Origin: Sphingobacterium sp. UBA4616
GTDB taxonomy: Bacteria; Bacteroidota; Bacteroidia; Sphingobacteriales; Sphingobacteriaceae
Reading direction: 5' to 3'
DNA: 45,479 nucleotides
Assembly: GCA_002386525.1 (NCBI GenBank)
Contig: DGIS01000025.1
Span: forward strand, 224,099-269,577
Part shown: positions 17,886 to 26,533 of the stretch, piece after piece
How positions within the stretch are numbered: position 1 is the first letter of the stretch
How the letters are laid out: every line of letters starts with the position of its first letter
The notes under the pieces: model-generated
The model's database searches: none
The model's input: the letters and a program-made list of their open reading frames with translations, nothing else
What the model was told of the DNA's origin: nothing
Program-made: the position numbers and the translations under genes

Positions 17886-19016
17886 TCAATAATTTATCTT
17901 TTTATCTCGCGCGTAAACAGTCCAAACCTGATCTGCCTGCCCCTTGTGAACCACTTGCAGGTCGCCATAACAAGCTACCGTAGGACAGATATGCCGTGGT
18001 ACGGCATAAAGAGCATTGCCAATGTTAAATTCGGAAGCTTTTGCAACTTCGACCACCAAGTGCTCTTCACTTTGCATCTTTATTTGTCCAACACGGGGAT
18101 CGAAAAATTTGACACGGGGTTGCGGCAACTCACATGCAACTGATTTATACCCCAAGTCCAGACAGAGGTGATTGTGATCAACAATCGAAACTACACGCGT
18201 CAAAAGCACTGCTGCGAGTATAAAATCCTGCTCGACATAATTTTCGGCATAGCCAAAATCCCAAAACACAAACGTTCCGGGACTGCATTCTACGTCGGTG
18301 CGCTCGGCGTGAAAAGGGAAACTTGGTGAACCACCAATAACTTTAGCTAAAGGTTTCGAAGTAGACACCTGTGCCATAAGGTAGGCGGTTTCGAGTATGC
18401 TATAAGAACGTTCACTTTGTTTTTGGCGAAACTTATACTCTTTATCATGAATATGACCATCATAACCATGCAGGCCGATAAGCTGAATTCCTTCCAAGAG
18501 ATGGATATCCATAACCAGCCGTTCAATTCTCTCTAACGAAACGCCAGTTCGTCCCATGCCCACATTGACATCTAGATAAACATCGCTGCATAATTCTTTC
18601 GAAAGACTCCGCTTTGAAATATCCTGCGCAGCATCGACATGATCCACAAGACAAGCAAAATGAGTATCGGGGAACGCCGCTATTAAATTGAGAAAACGAT
18701 CGATTTTAGGTCCTACAGGCTGGTACGCCAGCAAAACATCTTTGGCTCCGATCGCACCTAACAGCTCTGCTTCTGCAATTGTTGCACACTTAAATTTCGT
18801 AATTCCCTTATCTACCATAAGCTGGCATACCTCCCGGCACTTGTTTGTTTTAATATGCGGCCGCAACCGGTCAGCCTGCCCATGCACCCTAAGTAAAGCG
18901 CTTTCGATGTTCTTTACAATACGGTCGGGGTAAACAAGCAAAGCTGGCGAATCGACCCGATCAAGATTATCTATATGACACCAAGTTTCCATATGAAGCG
19001 GGTTAGTATAATTCAA
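17886..19016 (-). CDS. D-threonine aldolase / D-serine dehydratase-like PLP enzyme
   Basis: Fold-type III PLP enzyme of 376 residues (alanine racemase N-terminal domain, DSD1-like C-terminal domain). The PLP lysine lies in RPHIKTNK (about residues 52-59). The C-terminal RHICPTVACYGD supplies the His and Cys metal ligands expected for the D-threonine aldolase/eukaryotic-type D-serine dehydratase family. The reaction is probably retro-aldol cleavage or dehydration of a D-hydroxy amino acid. The start overlaps the ridA stop by 14 bp; an internal ATG at 18992 is an alternative start. Which D-amino acid is used cannot be read from sequence. Confidence 0.9.
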   Translation of the reverse strand: MNYTNPLHMETWCHIDNLDRVDSPALLVYPDRIVKNIESALLRVHGQADRLRPHIKTNKCREVCQLMVDKGITKFKCATIAEAELLGAIGAKDVLLAYQPVGPKIDRFLNLIAAFPDTHFACLVDHVDAAQDISKRSLSKELCSDVYLDVNVGMGRTGVSLERIERLVMDIHLLEGIQLIGLHGYDGHIHDKEYKFRQKQSERSYSILETAYLMAQVSTSKPLAKVIGGSPSFPFHAERTDVECSPGTFVFWDFGYAENYVEQDFILAAVLLTRVVSIVDHNHLCLDLGYKSVACELPQPRVKFFDPRVGQIKMQSEEHLVVEVAKASEFNIGNALYAVPRHICPTVACYGDLQVVHKGQADQVWTVYARDKKINY

Positions 19017-19467
19017 ATAAGGCTTCTATTTCTACTGGAATATTATCGGGCAAAGAGCCAAAACCAACAGCACTGCGTGTTCCAATACCATTCTCTTCTC
19101 CCCAAACTGCAGCAAATAGTTCACTACAGCCATTAATGACCCCGGGATGATAGAGAAAATCGGAGGTGCAATTGACCATACCCAATACTTTGATAACCCG
19201 TTTAATTTTGTTCAATGATCCCAAGTTGGTTTTTATGGTCGACAACATTGTTAGACCAACTTGTCTTGCGGCAAGTTTGCCCTCCTCTGAACTGATGTCA
19301 CTTCCAATTCGACCGATAATCAACGTGGCGTCATCTTGCACCGGACCATGACCAGAAAGATAGAGGTATTTACCATCGATAACATATGGTTTATAAACGC
19401 CTTTTGGTGCAGGCGCCGGAGGTAAAGTCAAACCTAATTTTTCGAATTGTTCATCTGCGTTATACAT
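19003..19467 (-). CDS. RidA family enamine/imine deaminase
   Basis: A 154-residue RidA/YjgF/UK114 family protein that hydrolyses reactive 2-aminoacrylate-type enamines made by PLP enzymes. The conserved arginine occurs in GTRSAVGFGSLPDN and the C-terminal VEIEALFEL strand is typical. It is slightly longer than E. coli RidA and closer to the larger subgroups. It is sandwiched between the GntP permease (30 bp upstream) and the D-threonine aldolase/D-serine dehydratase-like gene (14-bp overlap), which fits detoxification of enamine formed by that enzyme. Confidence 0.92.
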   Translation of the reverse strand: MYNADEQFEKLGLTLPPAPAPKGVYKPYVIDGKYLYLSGHGPVQDDATLIIGRIGSDISSEEGKLAARQVGLTMLSTIKTNLGSLNKIKRVIKVLGMVNCTSDFLYHPGVINGCSELFAAVWGEENGIGTRSAVGFGSLPDNIPVEIEALFELY

Positions 19468-19497
19468 CTTTAACGATTTTAAAATTTAAAATAATAG

Positions 19498-20826
19498 CTA
19501 ATATAAAATTAATTGTACTAGTAAAAGGGCTAAAAGCCCAACGATGGAAACAATCGCCTCCATCACCGACCACGAGTATAGCGTATCTTTGAGGCTTAGG
19601 CCAAAGTATTCTTTAAATAACCAGAAGCCAGCATCATTGACATGTGAAAACATCAGACTTCCGGCTCCTATAGCCAATACCATAAGATTGGGATCCGCTT
19701 TTCCCGCAGTAACAATAGGCAGTAAAACACCTGCGGCCGTTAATGCCGCAACAGTAGCTGATCCAACACAACCTCGGATGACGGCCGTAATGAGCCAGGC
19801 CAGCAGTAATGGCGAAATAGGAAGCTGCTGCAATATGTTTGCCAACAACAGGCTTACCCCACTGTCCTCCATCACCTGTTTAAAGATTCCAGATCCCGCA
19901 ATAATCAATAAAATCATGGCAACATCTTTCACAGCAGACTCATAGACTGTCATCACACTGGCCATCGATCGCCTCAGTTTTAATCCTAACAAATAAGTGG
20001 CCACACCGATAGCGATCAACATAACAACGGTAGGGTTACCGAAAAACTTTAATGCCTGCGCCAATTTCTCGTCGCTTATGTGATAGCAATAAGGAAGCAA
20101 TGTAAATAGAACAATGAGTAATACCGGCAGCAAAGCGACAGTCAAACTTACGCCTACAGTCGGACGGAGGTATTCTGCAGTATTTGAGCGATCTTTTTCG
20201 CGGAAAATTGATTCTCGAATTGGTCGTATGTTTTTCAGACTTCTCCCAAATACAGGTCCGCCCAAAACGATTGCCGGTATGGCAATTAAGAGACCATAAA
20301 TAAGCGTCAATCCCATATCTGCATGAAACAAGGCTACGAGAGCAACGGGTGAAGGATGTGGGGGAATAAATCCATGGGTGACCGACAAGGCTGCCAGCAT
20401 CGGCAACCCAATATATACTGCAGGCAATTTATACCGGTAAGAAATCGAAAATATCAGGGGGACTAACAGGACAAATCCAATCCCATAAAATAGCGGTATC
20501 CCAACAACAAAGCCTGTCAACATCAGTCCCCACTGGAGGTGCCGTGCCCCCATCAGTCGTACCATTTTTTCTGCAATAATCTCAGCAGCACCACTCTCAG
20601 CGATAATTTTCCCCAGCATAGCCCCCAGGACAAGAATTAAAGTCAGGCTACCCATCACTCCGGCTATTCCCTTTTCGACAGTGCCCAATAGCTTTGCGGG
20701 TGGAATACCCAAACAAAATCCACTGAATAACGAAACAATCAAAAAAGCGAGAAAGGCATTGATCTTAAAATAAGTGATGCAGACGATGAGCAAACAAATG
20801 CTGATTACAATGAGGATTATAGTCAT
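19498..20826 (-). CDS. GntP family permease (gluconate / D-serine type)
   Basis: Inner-membrane proton symporter of 442 residues with about 12-14 hydrophobic segments and family motifs such as GFVVGIPLFYGIGFVLLVPL, HGFIPPHPSPVAL and the C-terminal HVNDAGFWLFKEYF. The family includes gluconate permeases and the D-serine permease DsdX. The downstream RidA, D-serine/D-threonine PLP enzyme and dipeptidase make D-serine-like uptake the better guess than gluconate. It is the first gene of the operon. A near-consensus box TTACTTTG (20901-20908, minus) lies about 75 bp upstream. Confidence 0.9.
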   Translation of the reverse strand: MTIILIVISICLLIVCITYFKINAFLAFLIVSLFSGFCLGIPPAKLLGTVEKGIAGVMGSLTLILVLGAMLGKIIAESGAAEIIAEKMVRLMGARHLQWGLMLTGFVVGIPLFYGIGFVLLVPLIFSISYRYKLPAVYIGLPMLAALSVTHGFIPPHPSPVALVALFHADMGLTLIYGLLIAIPAIVLGGPVFGRSLKNIRPIRESIFREKDRSNTAEYLRPTVGVSLTVALLPVLLIVLFTLLPYCYHISDEKLAQALKFFGNPTVVMLIAIGVATYLLGLKLRRSMASVMTVYESAVKDVAMILLIIAGSGIFKQVMEDSGVSLLLANILQQLPISPLLLAWLITAVIRGCVGSATVAALTAAGVLLPIVTAGKADPNLMVLAIGAGSLMFSHVNDAGFWLFKEYFGLSLKDTLYSWSVMEAIVSIVGLLALLLVQLILY

Positions 20827-20955
20827 TATATCATAATTAGGATTCTCTCGAATGGAGAGATTACATATTATTTTGGTCTAGTAAATCGTTTTTTCAGTTT
20901 CAAAGTAAGGATATTTTTTCATTTTTTCTATAAAAAAGATAAATTAGTATAAAGC

Positions 20956-20986
20956 AGAAAGGTATGGTTTATCATCATACCTTTCT
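20956..20986 (+). terminator. hairpin with a T-run on the plus strand
   Basis: Perfect 11-bp stem AGAAAGGTATG with complement, 9-base loop, then TTTTT on the plus strand. Both flanking genes (pepD ending at 21048 and the GntP gene starting at 20826) run on the minus strand, where the exit sequence is only weakly T-rich. It may still terminate pepD. Confidence 0.55.
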
Positions 20987-21047
20987 TTTTTCATGATCTA
21001 CTGCCGTATTATATCGACTATCTGTCGAGGACTAAAGATGCTGTTAT

Positions 21048-22520
21048 TTAAATTTGTTTTTCAGGAATCTTTTTAAGAATTTCGAGAATAAACCTCCAAA
21101 ACTTCTGCACGGAAGAAATGGAGAAGCGTTCTGCTGGCGAATGTGCGCCTAAGATAGTAGGGCCAAAAGAAATCATATCCATTCCAGGGTAGTTTGTGCC
21201 CAAAATACCGCACTCGAGTCCAGCGTGACAGGCCACGACTTCTGGCGCTTCACCGTGTTGTAACGTGTAAATGGATTTTAGAACTTCCAAAATTTCAGAA
21301 TTCGGATTAGGGGCCCATCCGGGGTAATTACCCGAAAAATCCACCTTAAAACCACCTAGTTCGAATGCAGCCTGCAAAGATTGGGCTAAATCAAATTTAG
21401 ATGTTTCGACCGAAGATCTCGTTAAACATTTGATGGAAACCTTTTCGCCACCGACTTCAACTTTAGCAATATTATTGGAGGTTTCTACCAGGTCTTCAAA
21501 ATCGGCACTCACACGGTATACTCCATTCAAGGCCGCATAAACACTGTTGATTAGATTTTCCTGGACCTCTACCGGAACTACGGTTGCGTAAGCAGCATCA
21601 GTCTGCCTCACCACTATTTCCATAGCCGGTTCCGTTGTGGCAAATTCCAATTTAATATCCTGCGCCAATTGAGTCAGATTCTGAACAAAGCTACTTGCCT
21701 TATCCTTAACGACAACCACCTTGGCAACGCTTTCTCTCGGAATGGCATTGCGCAGGCTTCCGCCCAACAGCGACGCAATACGAAGCCCATACTGTTGATA
21801 AGCTTTATATAACAAGCGGTTCATCACCTTATTTGCATTCGCGAAACCTTTATGAATATCCATTCCGGAGTGTCCTCCATGCAGTCCTTTCACCGTAAGT
21901 TCGAATGATAGCATGTCAAACGGACAAGGTTCTGCACTATACGACTGTGTTGCTGTTACATCAATCCCTCCTGCACAGCCAATATCAATCTCGGTGTCAT
22001 TCTCGGTATCCAGATTCAACAGGATTTCGCCCGAGAGCACGCCACCTTTTAATCCTAACGCTCCAGTCATTCCGGTCTCTTCATCAACGGTAAATAAGGC
22101 TTCAATAGCTGGGTGCACAATAGCAGATGACTCCAAAATTGACATGATTGTCGCGACGCCAAGACCATTATCCGCACCTAAAGTGGTGCCTTCTGCTCTT
22201 ACCCAATCACCATCCACATACATTTTTATACCTTCGGTATCGAAGTCAAAAATAGTATCGTTGTTTTTTTGGTGCACCATATCTAAATGCGACTGCAGTA
22301 CAATCGTTTTACGATCTTCCATTCCCACAGTAGCGGGCTTTTTAATAAGCACATTTCCAATCTCATCTACGCTTGTCGCTAACCCTAGTGATTTTCCAAA
22401 GTCTACCATAAAAGCAATCACGAGTGCTTCTTTTTTTGAAGCTCTTGGCACCCTATTTAGAGCAGCGAAATTCCTCCAAATTGCTTTCGGCTCTAACATA
22501 TCTAAACTATTTTCAATCAT
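21048..22520 (-). CDS. pepD: aminoacyl-histidine dipeptidase (M20 family, PepD)
   Basis: Cytoplasmic zinc dipeptidase (carnosinase-like) of 490 residues, the normal family length. Metal ligands and catalytic residues are visible in order: LQSHLDMVHQKN (His and Asp), GADNGLG, DEETGMTG (general base and ligand), NLDTEND and the final ACHAGLECGI. The lid domain has GLHGGHSGMDI. It is a single gene with an exact -7 box 20 bp upstream of the ATG. Likely role: general degradation of short peptides. Confidence 0.95.
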   Translation of the reverse strand: MIENSLDMLEPKAIWRNFAALNRVPRASKKEALVIAFMVDFGKSLGLATSVDEIGNVLIKKPATVGMEDRKTIVLQSHLDMVHQKNNDTIFDFDTEGIKMYVDGDWVRAEGTTLGADNGLGVATIMSILESSAIVHPAIEALFTVDEETGMTGALGLKGGVLSGEILLNLDTENDTEIDIGCAGGIDVTATQSYSAEPCPFDMLSFELTVKGLHGGHSGMDIHKGFANANKVMNRLLYKAYQQYGLRIASLLGGSLRNAIPRESVAKVVVVKDKASSFVQNLTQLAQDIKLEFATTEPAMEIVVRQTDAAYATVVPVEVQENLINSVYAALNGVYRVSADFEDLVETSNNIAKVEVGGEKVSIKCLTRSSVETSKFDLAQSLQAAFELGGFKVDFSGNYPGWAPNPNSEILEVLKSIYTLQHGEAPEVVACHAGLECGILGTNYPGMDMISFGPTILGAHSPAERFSISSVQKFWRFILEILKKIPEKQI

Positions 22521-22540
22521 ATCTTAAAATTTTCCTGAGC

Positions 22541-22548
22541 CAAAGTTA
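22541..22548 (-). promoter_or_regulatory. -7 promoter box of pepD
   Basis: On the minus strand TAACTTTG matches TAnnTTTG exactly, 20 bp before the pepD ATG. A matching -33 element was not clear. Confidence 0.5.
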
Positions 22549-22647
22549 CTCGATTTTTATCAGATATCCTTTGATTATTGACTGGGAATAAAAACAAAAG
22601 ACAGGCGCGATTCGTTCTAATAAGGATGTAAACATGAACATAATATT

Positions 22648-24132
22648 ATGCATAAACCAGTACAAGTTGAACGAAAAGATATTTACTTTAAGCCAGATAA
22701 AAAAAGAGTACTAGCACGTTTCTTTTTTCTAGGAGATGATCGCACAATCAAAGTCATCCAACGCATCTTATCCCTTAACGAATCGCAGCGGAAAGAAGTC
22801 TTTGGGCAGGTCCTGCGAAGCTATACCAAGAGACATCGGAGCATTGTTCATATCTTTGAACGAAATTTTGATCGGGTAAGCCACTTATTGGCAAAGATTC
22901 CTTTTTCAAAAGAGAAACTAAGTCATATTGACAAGTTACTGATTGGCTCTTACTTTACCATGGAGTATTCGATAGAGTCGGCGGCCTTATTTAATCCGTC
23001 CATCATAGAACATCCGGACCAGACAGAATTATTTAAAGGAGAAAAACGTATTATTTTAAGTTTCAGGGCCACTGGTGAAGGCCATGTTTCTTCTATCGTT
23101 TTTCGCTCGGGCACATTGGATGTTAATAATAATATTCATATTGACTATGTCGGTAGTTTATTGGATAAACCTATTCAAGTCAAAAATCATCGTTATCATA
23201 AGGAATCTTTCTTAAAGAAGATGAATGAGCTACATGCCGAGCCCACCGAAGTGAAGTCTAAACTGGAGGCAAAACTAACAGATACCTTTACTTACGAGGA
23301 ACTGAAGCGATATATTGATGAAGTGCGCCAGGTTAGCGAGGAAAACCTTGAAAATGTAACATTTTTACAGCAGGCGCTCTGGCTCGCTTCCTCGCATTAT
23401 GAAATGACGTTCTCATGGGACACCTCCATTTCAGAACGCGTAATCTTTCCACTCGCTGACACCGAAAAAAGAGGCATTGAAGATGCCCGGTTTGTCCAGT
23501 TCAAAGATGAGAAAGGTGAGAGCGTCTATTATGCGACCTACACCGCCTATGATGGATTTAGCATTCTCCCTAAACTATTGACCACAAAAGATTTTTACCA
23601 TTTTAAAGTGAAACCTATTTATGGTGAAATCGCCAATAAGGGTGCAGCACTATTTCCACGAAAAATAAACGGACGCTATGCCATGCTCTGCCGCATTGAC
23701 GGCGAGAACAATTATATTGCTTACTCTAACAATATTAATATATGGCAGGAAACGGCTATCCGAATTCAAGAGCCCGAGTATCCATACGAATTTGTGCAGA
23801 TTGGTAATTGTGGGTCACCAATAGAAACGCAGTATGGCTGGCTGATCCTTACCCATGCCGTAGGGCCAATGCGTGAGTATGTTTTGGGGGCCTCCCTTTT
23901 GGACCTGGATAACCCCCATGTTGAAATTGGTCGCCTACATAGCCCCTTGATGACCCCAAATGATGAAGAACGGGAAGGATATGTACCCAACGTCATTTAT
24001 TCTTGCGGAGCGATTGTGCACAATGACCACCTCATTTTACCCTATGCGATGTCTGATTATGAGTCCACTTACGCAACAATCAAACTCGAAGATTTACTAC
24101 TCGCTATCTTAAACCCTGATCGCTATATTTAA
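22648..24132 (+). CDS. GH130 family glycosidase/phosphorylase
   Basis: A 494-residue protein of the five-bladed beta-propeller GH130 family, which acts on beta-mannosides, often by phosphorolysis. The GIEDARF segment (about residue 275) followed by the YYATYTAYDG strand is the family core. Further blades carry KGAALFPRKING, GNCGSPIETQYGWL and SCGAIVHNDHLILPY. About 150 N-terminal residues precede the core, a feature of the longer subfamilies sometimes mislabelled as Cry7Aa-like protein. There is no signal peptide, so it is cytoplasmic. It converges on and overlaps a GT4 glycosyltransferase by 29 bp. Substrate inferred only from the family. Confidence 0.85.
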   Translation: MHKPVQVERKDIYFKPDKKRVLARFFFLGDDRTIKVIQRILSLNESQRKEVFGQVLRSYTKRHRSIVHIFERNFDRVSHLLAKIPFSKEKLSHIDKLLIGSYFTMEYSIESAALFNPSIIEHPDQTELFKGEKRIILSFRATGEGHVSSIVFRSGTLDVNNNIHIDYVGSLLDKPIQVKNHRYHKESFLKKMNELHAEPTEVKSKLEAKLTDTFTYEELKRYIDEVRQVSEENLENVTFLQQALWLASSHYEMTFSWDTSISERVIFPLADTEKRGIEDARFVQFKDEKGESVYYATYTAYDGFSILPKLLTTKDFYHFKVKPIYGEIANKGAALFPRKINGRYAMLCRIDGENNYIAYSNNINIWQETAIRIQEPEYPYEFVQIGNCGSPIETQYGWLILTHAVGPMREYVLGASLLDLDNPHVEIGRLHSPLMTPNDEEREGYVPNVIYSCGAIVHNDHLILPYAMSDYESTYATIKLEDLLLAILNPDRYI

Positions 24133-26317
24133 AAGCACGATATACCTCAACATAAGCTAAATAGAAACAAAGGGTGCTTTCAGCACCTTGGTTTCTATTG
24201 ATGCCATACGATTCCAAACCATCGCAGCATCCCTTGGTTTCCTCATCATAAAGTCCAAGACGAAGATCATTCTCTCCCAAAAACCAGCGAAACGAGGCAA
24301 TCATTCGGTTGAAATAGATTTTCTTATTCGTCAGTTTAAATGCTTCGCGATACATAAATACCATCGCCGTTACATCGAGAGGCTGCTGGCCAAATTTACT
24401 GATATGCTTGCCTTGCTTGGCCCATTCCTGATTTCCAACCAATGAAAGAGCGCCATTTTGTATGGTTATGCTTTCGAGAAATTTGAGTGTAGATAGTCCC
24501 AACTGTTTTATTTTATCATCGTTTAAAAATGAACTAGCAGCCAATAACGCATAGGGCAATATCGCATTGTCATAAGTCAATACAGGCTCAAACCATTGCC
24601 AATGTTCATCAGAACTGGCGTCATATTCCCACACCAACTTACCAATAAGCGTCCGCATCAACTCTATCATTACTTCATCGTTGGATTGGTCCTGCAAATA
24701 TTCTGCAATTCCCAATACGGTATATGCTATCGCACGGATGGAGCGCAACTGACTGAAATTTGGCACAGCTCTAAAAAATAATTCGCGTCCCAATTGGTAG
24801 TAGCTTGTCAATTCAGTTTTACGAAGAAGTACGCCCAAGGCCCATATTGTCCGACCAAAGGAATCTTCCGAACCGACGTCATCGAGAAAATTATGCTGGA
24901 AATCCATAAAATTATGAAATAGCCCATCTTCTCGCTGATGATAATAGATATAACTGAGGTAAGTGGAGATACGACGATCTAACTTCTTATCTGCAAAATC
25001 ATCTTGAGCCAATAAGGTGAGTAGAAGTGCTCTGGCATTATCGTCGATGCAGTAGCCTTCTTTGTAGTTTGGCAGGGAATACGTTGCATGCTGTAAGATA
25101 CCGACTTGATTAGTAAGTCGATCAATATGCTTCCAGCTGAATTTGGGCATTTCATCTTTTGTAAAGGCTACATTTTCTTTGAGGCCGTCGGAGGTTGGAA
25201 TGATTTTTTCCAAAACCCGCGTGTACCGAAGGCCTATATTTTTCCAGGTTAACTCTTTTCCAAATGCACCCGCGTTGTCTCGTAATGTGGTGCGATAATC
25301 TAAATTTGAGAACAGATTTTTAAGCACTTCAGCCATTCTGGCGGAATTTTTAAATTCAACCAGTACCCCCCTTCCATCGGCGAGTAATTCCTTGGCATGC
25401 CAATAAGGAGTAGACACTACCGCTGCTCCCGCTCCGATGGCATACGATAACGTCCCACTGGTAATCTGCGCCTCGTTAATATAAGGAGTGACATAGACGT
25501 CGCAAGCGCATAGATACTCGACAAGATCGGTCTGACTAACGAAGGAATTAATAAATCGAACATGTTCCTCCAAATGGTAGGCTTCCACTAGACTGCCGAG
25601 ATACTCCCGATATTCCTCCCCCGAATGCGCCAATACATTCGGGTGTGTTTTACCAACGATGAGGTATACGAGGTCAGGTTCATCTTTGACAACTTCGGGT
25701 AGGGATTCAATCACCATTTCAATGCCCTTATTTCGTCCCAAAAAACCAAAGGTCAACAGAACCTTCTTCCCCGAAAGGCCTTTTTTAAACTTTGCAAGTT
25801 CATGATCCAAGGTAAATTCCGGCACTCCGTGGTGTATTAATACAACTTTTGTCGTATTGACCCTATAAATATTTTTGAGTAATGTTATCGCATAATTGCT
25901 CATGACAGTAACAATAGAAGCCCGCTTAACGATTTCAATGAGAATAGCTTTTTCATCGACATTCGGCTTTTCAAGGATGGTGTGAAAATTAACCAGTAAT
26001 GGAATATGCAGCGCATTAATCAAGGACAAGATATACATCCCGCTATTACCACCGAAGATGCCGTACTCGTGCTCCAATAGCACACAATCGTAACCATTTT
26101 CATTAATATAGTTGGCAGCTTCAATATACGACAACTGAGCATGTTGGTCTATTTTAAAAACAACTTCACTGGGATAAACATAATCCCGGTCCGCAACAGC
26201 AAAAACATGTTGTGTCAATTCCTGATTATGCAACGCAACAGCCTGCAACAAATCTGACGTAAAGGTGGCAATACCACATTCTTTGGGTAAATAGGTACTT
26301 ATATAAGCGATTTTCAT
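24104..26317 (-). CDS. GT4 glycosyltransferase with C-terminal all-alpha domain
   Basis: A 737-residue cytoplasmic protein. I take the start at 26317, giving MKIAYISTYLPKECGIATF, the normal opening of this GT-B subfamily; the 15 codons upstream look non-coding. Residues 1-380 form the GT4 domain with LLTFGFLGRNKG at the interdomain hinge and a GAGAAVVSTPYWHAKELL region near the nucleotide-sugar site. Residues 400-735 look like an alpha/alpha-toroid with the conserved YCIDDNARALLL motif. Such two-domain proteins occur beside GH130 genes in Bacteroidota. Together they suggest synthesis and turnover of a mannose-type oligosaccharide, which is an inference. Confidence 0.85.
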   Translation of the reverse strand: MKIAYISTYLPKECGIATFTSDLLQAVALHNQELTQHVFAVADRDYVYPSEVVFKIDQHAQLSYIEAANYINENGYDCVLLEHEYGIFGGNSGMYILSLINALHIPLLVNFHTILEKPNVDEKAILIEIVKRASIVTVMSNYAITLLKNIYRVNTTKVVLIHHGVPEFTLDHELAKFKKGLSGKKVLLTFGFLGRNKGIEMVIESLPEVVKDEPDLVYLIVGKTHPNVLAHSGEEYREYLGSLVEAYHLEEHVRFINSFVSQTDLVEYLCACDVYVTPYINEAQITSGTLSYAIGAGAAVVSTPYWHAKELLADGRGVLVEFKNSARMAEVLKNLFSNLDYRTTLRDNAGAFGKELTWKNIGLRYTRVLEKIIPTSDGLKENVAFTKDEMPKFSWKHIDRLTNQVGILQHATYSLPNYKEGYCIDDNARALLLTLLAQDDFADKKLDRRISTYLSYIYYHQREDGLFHNFMDFQHNFLDDVGSEDSFGRTIWALGVLLRKTELTSYYQLGRELFFRAVPNFSQLRSIRAIAYTVLGIAEYLQDQSNDEVMIELMRTLIGKLVWEYDASSDEHWQWFEPVLTYDNAILPYALLAASSFLNDDKIKQLGLSTLKFLESITIQNGALSLVGNQEWAKQGKHISKFGQQPLDVTAMVFMYREAFKLTNKKIYFNRMIASFRWFLGENDLRLGLYDEETKGCCDGLESYGINRNQGAESTLCFYLAYVEVYRAFKYSDQGLR
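24160..24199. repeat. long hairpin in the GH130/GT4 3' overlap zone
   Basis: A 9-bp perfect outer stem (AATAGAAAC with its complement at 24191-24199) continues inwards through a small bulge into a GGTGCT/AGCACC stem with a 3-base loop. It starts 27 bp after the GH130 stop and lies inside the last codons of the GT4 gene. It may define the GH130 mRNA end without a T-run. Confidence 0.5.
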
Positions 26318-26481
26318 TGAAATAATAATTATTGGATAAAGCCCAGAACTAGGCCGTAGCATACGTGTGCTACACTATCTAAATGCTTTTCAGATGAAAA
26401 TTGTTTTGTCACATCGGTAGGAATTCAAAGAAAACGTACTTGGGGATTGAATCCCATCAACGAACGGTCGTCAAATTAGTA

Positions 26482-26512
26482 TTGTATTTAATCATCAATT
26501 TATCTATGTTTG
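26482..26512 (+). promoter_or_regulatory. promoter of the maltose-acetyltransferase-like gene
   Basis: A TTG at 26482-26484 and an exact TATGTTTG (-7 box, 26505-26512) are separated by 20 bp, the spacing expected of Bacteroidota housekeeping promoters. The ATG follows 21 bp later. This is the best-formed promoter in the window. Confidence 0.6.
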
Positions 26513-26533
26513 CCACCTAAAAGTAAGTACTGA

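Noticed and set aside
21913..22527. 204-residue plus-strand ORF
   Set aside because: Entirely antisense to pepD, whose metal-binding motifs are complete; Ser/Pro-rich shadow frame.
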